Both the position numbers and the translations under genes were made by a program. Below are positions 1-8,223 of a stretch of DNA of 64,000 nt, one piece after another (the stretch's first letter is position 1; each line of letters opens with the position of its first letter). The DNA comes from Maribellus sediminis (GTDB taxonomy: Bacteria > Bacteroidota > Bacteroidia > Bacteroidales > Prolixibacteraceae). Below the pieces are notes generated by a model that searched no databases, had not been told where the DNA came from, and saw only the letters and a program-made list of their open reading frames with translations. The DNA is taken from positions 232,672 through 296,671 of the forward strand of contig NZ_WXUB01000006.1 of NCBI RefSeq assembly GCF_011799805.1, read 5' to 3'.

Positions 1-157
1 GATTCTGATACGTTTTAAAATTTTCAGGAGTGAGTATATGAAACGGTCAATTCTTAAATTGGAAAATCAGTGAATAGAAAACCGCGTCCGAATGACTTAT
101 TCGGAAAACAACTGATTATTAAAAAGTAACTAAAATGATCTCATTTCGAAAAAAAGT

Positions 158-307
158 CTACAGAATTTCTCTCGATGCGTATCCAAGAAAATTCAATAAG
201 GCTGTGATTAGAAATGCAGCTAAGATCAAACCGATAAAATACAAATCTGCAAATATCAAGTGATCACTTAACCATTCAAGGTATTCTGTGAAGTACAGTG
301 CTTCCAT
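158..307 (-). CDS. Possible small single-pass membrane protein (49 aa)
   Basis: An ATG-started frame of 49 codons ends in TAG. The product has an acidic/aromatic N-terminus (MEALYFTEYLEW), one strongly hydrophobic segment at about residues 19-41 and a short polar tail (GYASREIL). That layout, one clean transmembrane helix with charged flanks, is typical of real small membrane proteins and unusual for random sequence. No family is recognised and no TAnnTTTG promoter box is seen upstream. A 42-codon frame on the opposite strand (135-263) is rich in Lys/Arg and is more likely its shadow. Existence of the gene is an inference. Confidence 0.4.
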   Translation of the reverse strand: MEALYFTEYLEWLSDHLIFADLYFIGLILAAFLITALLNFLGYASREIL

Positions 308-470
308 AACTTAATGTTTTTCTCTTATTCAAGTTACGTCAAAATATTTAAATATTTACGGGTATTTATATGTTTTTATATCAATCAATTATAAAATTAT
401 CAGGACACTGACTTACTTCGACTGAAATACTACCAAAAGAAAATATATATTTTGGGATTGTACCGAAAAC

Positions 471-509
471 AAAAAAGGCCGTTCGTCATACGACGAATCG
501 ACCTTTTAA
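471..509 (-). terminator. Intrinsic terminator after tRNA-Val
   Basis: Read on the minus strand, an AAAAGG arm, an inner TTCGTC/GACGAA stem and a CCTTTTTT arm form a hairpin that starts just past the tRNA 3' end and runs into U residues. It fits Rho-independent termination of the tRNA transcript. Confidence 0.75.
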
Positions 510-510
510 G

Positions 511-585
511 TGGGCGATGACGGATTCGAACCGCCGACCCTCTGGGTGTAAACCAGATGCTCTGAACCAACTGAGCTAATCGCCC
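511..585 (-). tRNA. tRNA-Val (anticodon TAC)
   Basis: The minus strand folds into a full cloverleaf of about 75 nt: acceptor GGGCGAT, D-arm TAGCTCAGTTGG, anticodon stem TCTGG/CCAGA around the loop TTTACAC (anticodon TAC), and a T-arm containing GGTTCGAACC. The discriminator base is A and CCA is not encoded. A strong promoter (637-667) lies upstream and a terminator (471-509) directly downstream, so this looks like a single-tRNA transcription unit. Confidence 0.97.
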
Positions 586-636
586 GAAATGTTTCCTTTT
601 TTCTCTGAACGTGCCCCCTTTTTCAGAAAGGCGCTG

Positions 637-667
637 CAAATATATAAGCTATTTTTAGTTCTGCAAA
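637..667 (-). promoter_or_regulatory. Promoter for tRNA-Val
   Basis: On the minus strand TTTG (667-664) is followed by 19 bases and TATATTTG (644-637), an exact match to the Bacteroidetes consensus TTTG-N19-TAnnTTTG. The predicted start is near 631, about 45 bases before the mature tRNA. Confidence 0.8.
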
Positions 668-686
668 AAATATTTCAAAAAAATCA

Positions 687-1982
687 TCATAAAATTTCAG
701 CTACCACAAAAGTGCTTCCTCCAACAAATACCAGGTCGTGTTTTCCCGCGTTTTCCCTGGCTTTCCGGAAGCCCTCATTCACAGAATTGTAGCACTCCCC
801 TTTCAACCCGAAAGCGTGAGCCTGACACTGAAGTTCGGTCTCATCCATGGCCCTTTCAATATTTGCCCGAACAAAATAATATTCGGCATTTTTAGGTAGC
901 AAAGCCAAAACTTTGTCGGCGCTTTTATCGCCAACGGCACCGAAAACGAAATGCAATTTCTGATGAGCAGTATTTTCAATCTGTGCAACCACGGCACGAA
1001 TTCCGTCTTCATTATGCCCGGTGTCGCAAACAATCAACGGATTATTTCCTATTATTTGCCATCGTCCCAGTAAACCGGTTGAGCCGACCACATTCGCCAA
1101 ACCGTTTCGAAGTGCCGTTTCCGGTATTTCAAATCCCTTTTCGCGAAGCAGATCTACTGCTTTTAAAACGGCCGGAAGATTCCGGTGCTGATACACTCCC
1201 AATAAATCCAGTTTTAATTCGGGCAAAACAACCTCTCCATCTTTTTCTACATGCACATTTTGTTTGCCATCAAGTGCTAATGTTGCATACGTCACCTTGT
1301 ATGCTTTATCGGCGAAATAAAGGGGTGCCTTTTCCTCTTCAGCTTTCCGTATAAAAACCGGGGCAGTTTCTTTCTGACTGGTACCGATTACTGCCGGAAC
1401 CTCAGGTTTAATAATGCCGGCTTTTTCCGCAGCGATCTTCTCCAAAGTATCACCCAGTAAATTAACATGATCGAGCCCGATGTTTGTAATTACGCTCAGT
1501 TCGGGAGTAATAATATTGGTTGAATCGAGCCGTCCGCCCAAACCAACTTCCATAATGGCAACATCCACGTTCTGCCGGGCAAAATAATCAAATGTCAAAG
1601 CCACGGTTAGTTCGAAAAAAGAAGGTTCAATTTTCCACACTTCATTGTTAGTACGATAGTGTTCAACCCACTCAACCACATCTTGTTCTGCGATCATTTC
1701 GCCATCGATTTTGATACGCTCTCTGAAATCTTTTAAATGCGGCGAGGTGTACAATCCCGTTTTATAACCGGCGCTCTGAAGAATGGCTGCCAGCATGTGC
1801 GAAACCGATCCCTTACCATTGGTGCCGGCTACGTGAATTGTTTTATACCTCCGATGCGGATGATCGTATAACTCATCCAGCCTCAAAGTATTATCGAGGT
1901 TGTTTTTATACGCTGCCGGTCCACTGCGCTGAAACATGGGCAAACGCGTAAACAAATAATCCAAAGTATCCCTATAGTCCAC
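687..1982 (-). CDS. folC: Bifunctional folylpolyglutamate synthase / dihydrofolate synthase
   Basis: FolC adds glutamate to dihydropteroate or tetrahydrofolate using ATP, in the cytoplasm, completing folate synthesis and retaining folates in the cell. The 431-residue protein has the family's usual length. The Mur-ligase-type P-loop GTNGKGS is at residues 53-59, followed by the folate-loop region (YTSPHLKDFRERI), the motif MEVGLGGRLDSTN and the C-terminal DTGHNEDG motif. The start is a GTG at 1982; no ATG lies near it. The gene is divergent from the PhoH gene at 2084 with about 100 bases between them. Confidence 0.95.
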   Translation of the reverse strand: MDYRDTLDYLFTRLPMFQRSGPAAYKNNLDNTLRLDELYDHPHRRYKTIHVAGTNGKGSVSHMLAAILQSAGYKTGLYTSPHLKDFRERIKIDGEMIAEQDVVEWVEHYRTNNEVWKIEPSFFELTVALTFDYFARQNVDVAIMEVGLGGRLDSTNIITPELSVITNIGLDHVNLLGDTLEKIAAEKAGIIKPEVPAVIGTSQKETAPVFIRKAEEEKAPLYFADKAYKVTYATLALDGKQNVHVEKDGEVVLPELKLDLLGVYQHRNLPAVLKAVDLLREKGFEIPETALRNGLANVVGSTGLLGRWQIIGNNPLIVCDTGHNEDGIRAVVAQIENTAHQKLHFVFGAVGDKSADKVLALLPKNAEYYFVRANIERAMDETELQCQAHAFGLKGECYNSVNEGFRKARENAGKHDLVFVGGSTFVVAEIL

Positions 1983-2083
1983 GTAAAATAAATATTTATT
2001 AACGGCTACAAGTTTATTAATTTTTGAGCGATCAATCCCATTATCTCACCGATTAATCTATATTTAAAAAAATCAATTTTTAT

Positions 2084-3418
2084 ATGCTAAGTAAGACTAA
2101 AAAGAGTAAAATTTTCGTTCTTGACACCAACGTAATTTTACACGATTACACGTGTATTTACCAGTTCCAGGATAACGATGTTATCCTTCCGATTACAGTA
2201 CTCGAGGAGCTGGACAAATTTAAACGAGGAAACGATCTGATCAACTTTCAGGCACGCGAATTTACCCGCCTGCTCGATGAAATTGTTGGTGACGAGCTTT
2301 TTAACGGTGGCAAATCTTTGGGTCAAGGAAAAGGCAACTTGCGCATTGAAACGGGCAAACCTTTTTCTGACGAACTGAAAGCTTCTTTTAAGGAAGATAT
2401 TCCCGACCACCGTATACTTTCTATAGCGGATTACATTGCAAAATCGTACCCCAAACGCAAAACGGTTCTTATCAGTAAAGACATCAACCTCCGGATGAAA
2501 GCCAAGTCGCTGGGCATTCAATCGGAAGACTACAAAACCGACCAGGTAACCGATGAAAACATTCTGGATAAAACCGTTACTACTTTTGACAATTTTAACG
2601 ATGGCCTGATCGACAGTCTCTATAACCAGGGATCGATCACCATCAAAGATGTTGGTTCTACGTTCGCCCCGGAAGCCAACGAATGTTACATTTTTAAAGG
2701 CACCACTTCCAGTGCACTGGCACGCTACGATTCCAAATCGGAACGTATTTACCGGGTTGAAAAGAAATCGGCCTACGGAATAAAACCACGAAATGCCGAA
2801 CAAACATTTAGTTTGAATATGCTGATGGATCCGGAGGTTCGACTGATTGCGCTCACAGGTAAAGCCGGAACCGGAAAAACCCTGCTGGCACTGGCAGCTG
2901 CCATTGAACAGCACCGTTTGTATGAACAGATCTTACTGGCGCGCCCAATCGTTGCACTCAGTAACCGCGACCTTGGTTACCTGCCGGGCGACGCTTCTGA
3001 AAAGATCAGTCCTTACATGCAGCCTTTGTTTGACAACCTGTCGGTGATCAAACATACTTTCAACCCGAGAAGTAACGAATACCAACTTATCGAGGAAATG
3101 GTGAAAGAAGAACGGCTGAACATTACTCCCCTCGCCTACATTCGCGGACGGAGTTTGTCGAATGCGTTTTTCATCATCGACGAAGCACAAAACCTGACAC
3201 CGCACGAAATAAAAACGATTATTACACGTGCAGGCGAAGGAACAAAAATGGTATTTACCGGCGACCTGCAACAAATCGATTCACCTTATTTAGATATGAA
3301 ATCTAACGGTCTGGCGTACATGACCGACCGCATGCGGAACCAGGATCTGTTTGCACATATCAACCTTGTAAAAGGTGAACGTAGTTACCTGGCAGAACTG
3401 GCCAGCAACTTGTTATAA
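2084..3418 (+). CDS. PIN domain-PhoH family ATPase (PhoH2/YlaK type)
   Basis: The N-terminal half is a PIN ribonuclease domain (DTNVIL with Asp14; second acidic site near SKDINLRMK, about residues 131-140). The C-terminal half is a PhoH NTPase with Walker A GKAGTGKT at 259-266 and Walker B FIIDEAQN near 363-370, followed by the family signature GTKMVFTGDLQQID. PIN-PhoH proteins have been described as RNA helicase/nuclease enzymes, so a role in RNA unwinding and cleavage is likely. Length 444 aa is normal. It starts from ATG and stands alone, divergent from folC. Confidence 0.9.
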   Translation: MLSKTKKSKIFVLDTNVILHDYTCIYQFQDNDVILPITVLEELDKFKRGNDLINFQAREFTRLLDEIVGDELFNGGKSLGQGKGNLRIETGKPFSDELKASFKEDIPDHRILSIADYIAKSYPKRKTVLISKDINLRMKAKSLGIQSEDYKTDQVTDENILDKTVTTFDNFNDGLIDSLYNQGSITIKDVGSTFAPEANECYIFKGTTSSALARYDSKSERIYRVEKKSAYGIKPRNAEQTFSLNMLMDPEVRLIALTGKAGTGKTLLALAAAIEQHRLYEQILLARPIVALSNRDLGYLPGDASEKISPYMQPLFDNLSVIKHTFNPRSNEYQLIEEMVKEERLNITPLAYIRGRSLSNAFFIIDEAQNLTPHEIKTIITRAGEGTKMVFTGDLQQIDSPYLDMKSNGLAYMTDRMRNQDLFAHINLVKGERSYLAELASNLL

Positions 3419-3498
3419 GCGAAAATTACCGATAAAAATCCTGATAGCAATCGGGAAAGAAAGACAAATAAAAAGAATAATCAGTTCAAAAAGAACTA

Positions 3499-3528
3499 TT
3501 TGCATTAAGCAGCTTTTTTCTACCTTTG
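3499..3528 (+). promoter_or_regulatory. Promoter for mtaB
   Basis: TTTG (3499-3502), an 18-base spacer and TACCTTTG (3521-3528) match the Bacteroidetes promoter consensus. A start near 3535 would give a leader of about 25 bases before the ATG at 3559. Confidence 0.7.
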
Positions 3529-3558
3529 CAGCCTATTTAGAAAGATTACAGATTAGAG

Positions 3559-4860
3559 ATGGATTACAAAGGGAAGAAAGCTGCTTTTTATACGTTGGGT
3601 TGCAAACTCAATTTTTCGGAAACATCAACCATTGCTGCCTCTTTTAAAGAGGTAGGATTCGATCGTGTTGATTTTGAAGAAAATGCCGATGTGTATGTGA
3701 TCAACACCTGCTCGGTGACCAACCAGGGCGACAAAGCCAGCCGCAACATTATCCGTAAGGCAGTGCGCCAGAATCCGAATGCAATGGTTATTGTTGTTGG
3801 ATGCTACTCACAGCTAAAACCCGAGGAAGTGGGGCACATCGAAGGCGTTGACCTGGTGCTTGGAACCCAGGAGAAATTCCACATCCCGGCATACCTTGGC
3901 GACTTGCACAAAAACAGCACTACCCAGATCCAGACTACCCGCTTAGCCAATATAAAAAGCTACCACAAAGCATTTTCGTGGGGCGACCGTACCCGCAGTT
4001 TCCTGAAAATTCAGGACGGATGCGACTATTACTGTTCGTTTTGCACCATTCCGTATGCAAGGGGGAAAAGCCGGAACGACAGCATTGCCAACACCGTTGC
4101 CGAGGCGCAAAAAGCCGTGGATAAAGGTTTTAAAGAAATCATTATGACTGGTGTCAACATTGGCGACTTTGGAAAATCGACCGGTGAGAATTTCCTCGAT
4201 CTGCTAAAAGGACTCGAAAAAGTAGACGGACTGGAAAGGCTTCGACTGGGGTCCATCGAACCAAACCTGTTAAAAGACGAGGTCATCGAACTGGTAGCCG
4301 GATCGAAAGTGATTATGCCGCATTTTCATATGCCGCTGCAGTCAGGCTCCGATGAAATTCTGTCGTTGATGAAGCGAAAATATTCAACCGATCTGTATCG
4401 TAAGCGTGTTGAACGCATTCGTGAGATTGTGCCACATGCTTTTATCGGTGTTGATGTGATTGCCGGAACAAATGGCGAAACCGAGCAATATTTCCAGGAA
4501 TCGTATGATTTCCTCAACGATTTGGAGATTTCGCAACTGCATGCTTTCACTTATTCTGAAAGAAGCGGAACTCAGGCCTTGAAAATACCGTGGAAAGTAG
4601 ATGTGGAAGACCGCAAACGCCGGACCCAGATGTACATCAACTTATCGGAGAAAAAGCTTCGCGCCTTTTACGAACAACATCTCGGGAGCGAACAGACCGT
4701 TCTTTTTGAAGAGCAGCAGAAAAAAGATAAGATGTTAGGTTTTACCGAAAACTACATCAAAGTTGAAGTTCCTTACGAGGAAGGGCTGGTTAATCAACTG
4801 GGTTCGGTAAAATTAAAGTCAATTCTGCCCAACGGACATGTTGCCGTAGAAATTGCTTGA
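3559..4860 (+). CDS. mtaB: tRNA t6A37 methylthiotransferase MtaB
   Basis: This radical-SAM enzyme converts t6A to ms2t6A at position 37 of ANN-decoding tRNAs. Three N-terminal cysteines (C15, C51, C82) bind the auxiliary [4Fe-4S] cluster; the radical-SAM motif CDYYCSFC (C155, C159, C162) binds the second. The fold continues to a C-terminal TRAM-like region (to residue 433). The spacing and the motif DGCDYYCSFCTIPYARG fit MtaB rather than MiaB; the window's MiaB is at 55930-57276. An exact promoter sits just upstream. Confidence 0.93.
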   Translation: MDYKGKKAAFYTLGCKLNFSETSTIAASFKEVGFDRVDFEENADVYVINTCSVTNQGDKASRNIIRKAVRQNPNAMVIVVGCYSQLKPEEVGHIEGVDLVLGTQEKFHIPAYLGDLHKNSTTQIQTTRLANIKSYHKAFSWGDRTRSFLKIQDGCDYYCSFCTIPYARGKSRNDSIANTVAEAQKAVDKGFKEIIMTGVNIGDFGKSTGENFLDLLKGLEKVDGLERLRLGSIEPNLLKDEVIELVAGSKVIMPHFHMPLQSGSDEILSLMKRKYSTDLYRKRVERIREIVPHAFIGVDVIAGTNGETEQYFQESYDFLNDLEISQLHAFTYSERSGTQALKIPWKVDVEDRKRRTQMYINLSEKKLRAFYEQHLGSEQTVLFEEQQKKDKMLGFTENYIKVEVPYEEGLVNQLGSVKLKSILPNGHVAVEIA

Positions 4861-4886
4861 TATTCCTTTTCTACTATTTAATGGGA

Positions 4887-5032
4887 AAGATTCCTCCCCC
4901 GAGACTTTGGGGTCGGAATGACAAGCATATGCTAATTAATGGGCAAAGAGGCTGGCGGTAATGCCGCCAGCCTCTTTGCTTCTCTCTCACTATGCTTGTC
5001 ATTCCGAAGGAGTCCAGCGACTGAGGAATCTT
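4887..5032. repeat. 146-bp palindromic element next to a GIY-YIG gene
   Basis: The left arm 4887-4929 and right arm 4990-5032 are imperfect inverted copies: both begin AAGATTCCTC at the outside and contain TCGGAATGACAAGCATA towards the inside. Between them lies a perfect 16-bp hairpin (4943-4979, arm GCAAAGAGGCTGGCGG, loop TAATG). The block starts 26 bases after the mtaB stop and ends about 95 bases before the GIY-YIG start. It looks like a small repeat element rather than a regulatory site; the inner hairpin could still end mtaB transcription. Confidence 0.8.
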
Positions 5033-5127
5033 ATAATTTTTTAGTTAATTACATTTCCTTACCCGAAGTAATCTATACAATCTTTTTACCATTATTGTAC
5101 ATTTACTCTCTCAAGTCAGATATAATC

Positions 5128-5427
5128 ATGAATCAAAACACCTATTTCATATATTTTCTGACCAATTGGAATAAAAATGTACTTTATGTTGGTGTTACAA
5201 ACAATCTTTCACGAAGATTAACTGAACATTTAACAGGCAAATTTTCAGGTTTTACAAAAAAATATAATTGTAACATTTTAGTCTATTACGAAGAGTTTGA
5301 ATACATCAACAATGCTATTCTGAGAGAAAAAGAAATAAAATCGTGGAGGAGAGAAAAGAAGAATGCATTGATTGAGAATTTTAATCCAAAGTGGGAGCCA
5401 TTAAATCATCGATTTCTTAGAGAATAA
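5128..5427 (+). CDS. Small GIY-YIG nuclease domain protein
   Basis: A 99-residue protein consisting of one GIY-YIG domain (UvrC/Slx1-like endonuclease superfamily). The two namesake elements are FIY (residues 8-10) and YVG (20-22), followed by NNLSRRLTEH with the catalytic Arg at 29/30 and the metal-binding Glu in REKEIKSW (E69). The C-terminus NPKWEPLNHRF is typical of the YhbQ-like small subfamily. I chose the ATG at 5128; a longer frame would read through the palindrome. The cellular role of this subfamily is not established. Its position beside the repeat is discussed under findings. Confidence 0.85.
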   Translation: MNQNTYFIYFLTNWNKNVLYVGVTNNLSRRLTEHLTGKFSGFTKKYNCNILVYYEEFEYINNAILREKEIKSWRREKKNALIENFNPKWEPLNHRFLRE

Positions 5428-5446
5428 AAGATTAAATGAAATACAA

Positions 5447-6247
5447 ATGGATTACAAAAAACTTTGTTTCCAGGTTCAGGATATTGCCCGCGAAGTGGGT
5501 GGATTTATCCGCGATGAACAAAAAAAATTGTCGGCCGAAAATATCGAGGTAAAAAGTGTTGCCAGCCTGGTAACTTACGTTGACAAAACTGCCGAACAAC
5601 GCATTATTACAGCGCTACGTGAACTTATTCCGGATTCAGGATTTGTGGCAGAAGAAGGTACCGCCGATTCAAAAAATGAGAAATACACCTGGTTTGTAGA
5701 TCCACTCGACGGAACCACAAATTACCTTTTCGGTGTTTCGCCACACTCGGTAAGTATTGCCCTGGCCGAAGACAACAGAATGGTTCTTGGGGTGGTTTAT
5801 GAAATTGGCGCCGACGAACTCTTTTATGCGTGGAAAGGCAGTGCGGCCTATTGCAACGGGAAAGAAATAAAAACAGCCACCCGCTCAAAATCGGAAGAAA
5901 CACTGATCGGCACCGGTTTCCCATATTACGATTTCGACCGTGTTGATGATTATATCGAAGCCATGCGCTACCTGATGAAAAACACGCTCGGTCTGCGCAG
6001 ATTCGGCTCGGCTGCCGTTGATCTTTGCTATGTTGCCTGTGGACGTTTCGATGCCTTTTACGAGCATGCCCTGCACGCCTGGGACGTGGCGGCCGGAGTT
6101 TTCATACTTCAACAGGCAGGTGGAAAAATTACCGATTTCAATGGTGGCGATAACTGGCTTTTTGGGGGCCAACTGATCTCGGCAAGCGGCAGTTACTTCA
6201 ATGAGTTCTACAGCATAATTAACGGCTATTTGGGAGAAAAGCAGTAA
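5447..6247 (+). CDS. Inositol monophosphatase family protein
   Basis: A Mg-dependent phosphatase of the IMPase/SuhB superfamily (266 aa, normal length). Metal-binding motifs are all present: E70 in VAEEGT, the DPLDGTTN signature at 85-92, and WDVAAG (D213) near the C-terminus. Substrate could be myo-inositol-1-phosphate or another small phosphate ester such as histidinol phosphate or PAP; the sequence does not decide. It heads a tight plus-strand series of four genes (gaps 34, 5 and 1 bases). Confidence 0.88.
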   Translation: MDYKKLCFQVQDIAREVGGFIRDEQKKLSAENIEVKSVASLVTYVDKTAEQRIITALRELIPDSGFVAEEGTADSKNEKYTWFVDPLDGTTNYLFGVSPHSVSIALAEDNRMVLGVVYEIGADELFYAWKGSAAYCNGKEIKTATRSKSEETLIGTGFPYYDFDRVDDYIEAMRYLMKNTLGLRRFGSAAVDLCYVACGRFDAFYEHALHAWDVAAGVFILQQAGGKITDFNGGDNWLFGGQLISASGSYFNEFYSIINGYLGEKQ

Positions 6248-6281
6248 AAAAATTGTATTTTGCTGTATTAAAACTACTGCC

Positions 6282-6758
6282 ATGGCCGAGAAAGAAATTG
6301 CACTGCTCAAAGAACAACTTGCACGCCTCGATGAATCAAAATTCGATTTGGAAGCCTGGAAAAATCACACCCTGATTTTTTTGGAACGCATTTTCGGGAA
6401 AGACAATTCCAAGCTTAAACTGATCAGGGAACTGCGTTACGACTATTCGAGCTGGAACCTGCGCGACACCGCCGCTGCCGGCAAAACAAAGGACAAAGAC
6501 CCGGTTAAAATGCAGGCGCGCGAAATACTGGAGGCTACCATTACCGAACTGGAACATCTTGGGCTGCCTTCTAATGCCCCCGATTCACAGAAAATATGGG
6601 AACTCTTGCAGGACGAGCTTACCGGCAAACAGGTAAAAGAAATTGATGCTATTCTGAAATCGGACGACAAGGAGAAAGAACAAAAAATTAGCGAGAAGCT
6701 GGAAAGCCTTGGCAGCGAAAACCTGGCTTCCATAATCGCGAAACTTTTACTGAACTAA
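6282..6758 (+). CDS. Unknown soluble helical protein (158 aa)
   Basis: No family is recognised. The protein is almost entirely predicted helix, rich in Lys, Glu and Leu, with no signal peptide or membrane segment. An N-terminal amphipathic stretch (about 1-60, including the segment W-x5-FLERIFG) is followed by a polar linker rich in Lys/Asp (about 68-80) and a second helical part. It lies 34 bases after the phosphatase gene and 5 bases before the glycosyltransferase gene, so it is probably co-transcribed with both. Confidence 0.7.
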   Translation: MAEKEIALLKEQLARLDESKFDLEAWKNHTLIFLERIFGKDNSKLKLIRELRYDYSSWNLRDTAAAGKTKDKDPVKMQAREILEATITELEHLGLPSNAPDSQKIWELLQDELTGKQVKEIDAILKSDDKEKEQKISEKLESLGSENLASIIAKLLLN

Positions 6759-6763
6759 ATCGA

Positions 6764-7804
6764 ATGACGACATCGCCAAAGATTGCCATTGTACTATTAA
6801 ACTGGAACGGGGAAAAGTTGTTCCCCGATTTTTTACCCTCCATCATCAAGCACTCTCAAACTGAAAATACCGAAGTTATCGTTGCGGATAACGGCTCTAC
6901 CGATAATTCACTGGAGGTCCTGAAAAAAGATTACCCTGAAGTTACGCTGCTCGATCTGAAAACCAACTACGGTTTTGCCAAAGGCTACAATGTGGCTCTC
7001 GAACAAATTGAAGCCGACTATTTTGTGTTTGTGAATTCGGACGTAAAAGTGACCGAAGGCTGGATTGAACCCTGTATTCAGCAAATGGAGAACGATCGGA
7101 AAGTGGCTGCTGTTCAGCCTAAAGTACTAAGCTACAACGAACCTGAGTTGTTTGAATATGCAGGTGCCGCAGGTGGTTTTATCGATACCTATGGTTACCC
7201 TTTCTGTCGCGGAAGAATTCTCGACCGTGTAGAGAGGGATGAACATCAATACGACGACGCTGGAGAAATTTTCTGGGCAACAGGGGCCTGTATGTTTGTG
7301 CGCGCCGAAAGCTTTAAAAACAGTGGTGGACTGGATGCCGATTTTTGGGCACACATGGAGGAAATTGATTTGTGCTGGCGGCTAAAAAACCAGGGATTCA
7401 AAATCGTTTACGAACCACAAAGCGTAATCTACCACCTCGGTGGCGGAAGCTTGGAATACGGTAATCCGCGCAAAGTATTTCTAAATTTCAGGAATAACCT
7501 GTACATGTTGTACAAGAACCTGCCGAAAGACAAATTCAAACGTACGATGTTTATTCGTATGATTCTGGATGGTGTGGCAGCGGCAAAATTCCTGGTAGGT
7601 TTTGAATGGAAGGCTTTTGTTGCTGTAGCTAAAGCGCATTCTTACTTTTACCGAAATCTTTCAGGTTTACGAAAAAAACGAAAAACCTTAAAACCACTGG
7701 TTGTAAAAAGCGAACATGCCGAAGTGTACTCAAAAAGTATTATGTGGAAATTTTTTGTTCAGAAAAAAACCAAATTCTCAGATCTCGATTTTAAAGTGAA
7801 TTAG
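6764..7804 (+). CDS. Family 2 glycosyltransferase
   Basis: A GT-A fold glycosyltransferase (346 aa), probably transferring an activated sugar such as rhamnose or galactose to a growing surface polysaccharide. Visible motifs: IVLLNWNGEKL at the N-terminus, ADNGSTDNS for nucleotide binding, the metal-binding VNSDVKV (DxD-like), ATGACMFVR, and the acceptor-side EEIDLCWR. It is similar in layout to rhamnosyltransferase-type GT2 enzymes (WcaA-like). No membrane helix is obvious. Acceptor and sugar cannot be named from sequence. Confidence 0.88.
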   Translation: MTTSPKIAIVLLNWNGEKLFPDFLPSIIKHSQTENTEVIVADNGSTDNSLEVLKKDYPEVTLLDLKTNYGFAKGYNVALEQIEADYFVFVNSDVKVTEGWIEPCIQQMENDRKVAAVQPKVLSYNEPELFEYAGAAGGFIDTYGYPFCRGRILDRVERDEHQYDDAGEIFWATGACMFVRAESFKNSGGLDADFWAHMEEIDLCWRLKNQGFKIVYEPQSVIYHLGGGSLEYGNPRKVFLNFRNNLYMLYKNLPKDKFKRTMFIRMILDGVAAAKFLVGFEWKAFVAVAKAHSYFYRNLSGLRKKRKTLKPLVVKSEHAEVYSKSIMWKFFVQKKTKFSDLDFKVN

Positions 7805-7805
7805 T

Positions 7806-8222
7806 ATGCAGAAACTTATTTTTAACGAACCTATTTATACTTACCATATTGATTTTGTGGGTCATGTAAACAACATTATTTACGTGCAATGGCTCGAAAA
7901 TGCCCGTGTAAAACTGATTGAAGCCATGGATCTGAATATCCAGAACCTTGCACAGGAAGATCAGATTTTGCCAATAATTACCGAAACGATCATTCAGTAT
8001 AAAAAACCATTTTTTCTGAACGACACGGTTCAGGTTGAGGTTTGGGTTTCCGAAATGTTTAACGTTTCAGCCAATTTTAAATTCCGCTTTTTAAACGGCA
8101 AAGGCGATGTCTGTTCCACCGCTCAGCAAAAAGTATTGTTTATTGACAACGCCACACAAAAACCATCGCGGAAAATTGCGAAATACCGCAATGATTTTGA
8201 GAAATTTCTGATTACCGAATAA
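7806..8222 (+). CDS. Hotdog-fold acyl-CoA thioesterase (4HBT type)
   Basis: A 138-residue single hotdog domain of the YbgC/4-hydroxybenzoyl-CoA thioesterase family, expected to hydrolyse acyl-CoA. The signature DFVGHVNNIIYVQWLENAR holds the catalytic Asp (D16) and the helix that covers the active site. It follows the glycosyltransferase by one base and ends one base before the convergent rhamnosidase, so it closes the operon. Confidence 0.88.
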   Translation: MQKLIFNEPIYTYHIDFVGHVNNIIYVQWLENARVKLIEAMDLNIQNLAQEDQILPIITETIIQYKKPFFLNDTVQVEVWVSEMFNVSANFKFRFLNGKGDVCSTAQQKVLFIDNATQKPSRKIAKYRNDFEKFLITE

Positions 8223-8223
8223 G

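Noticed and set aside
88..104. CCGAAT/ATTCGG hairpin
   Set aside because: Only six pairs with no U tract; too weak to call a terminator.
2138..2914. Long minus-strand frame (258 codons)
   Set aside because: It lies fully inside the PIN-PhoH gene in antisense and shows no domain; taken as a shadow.
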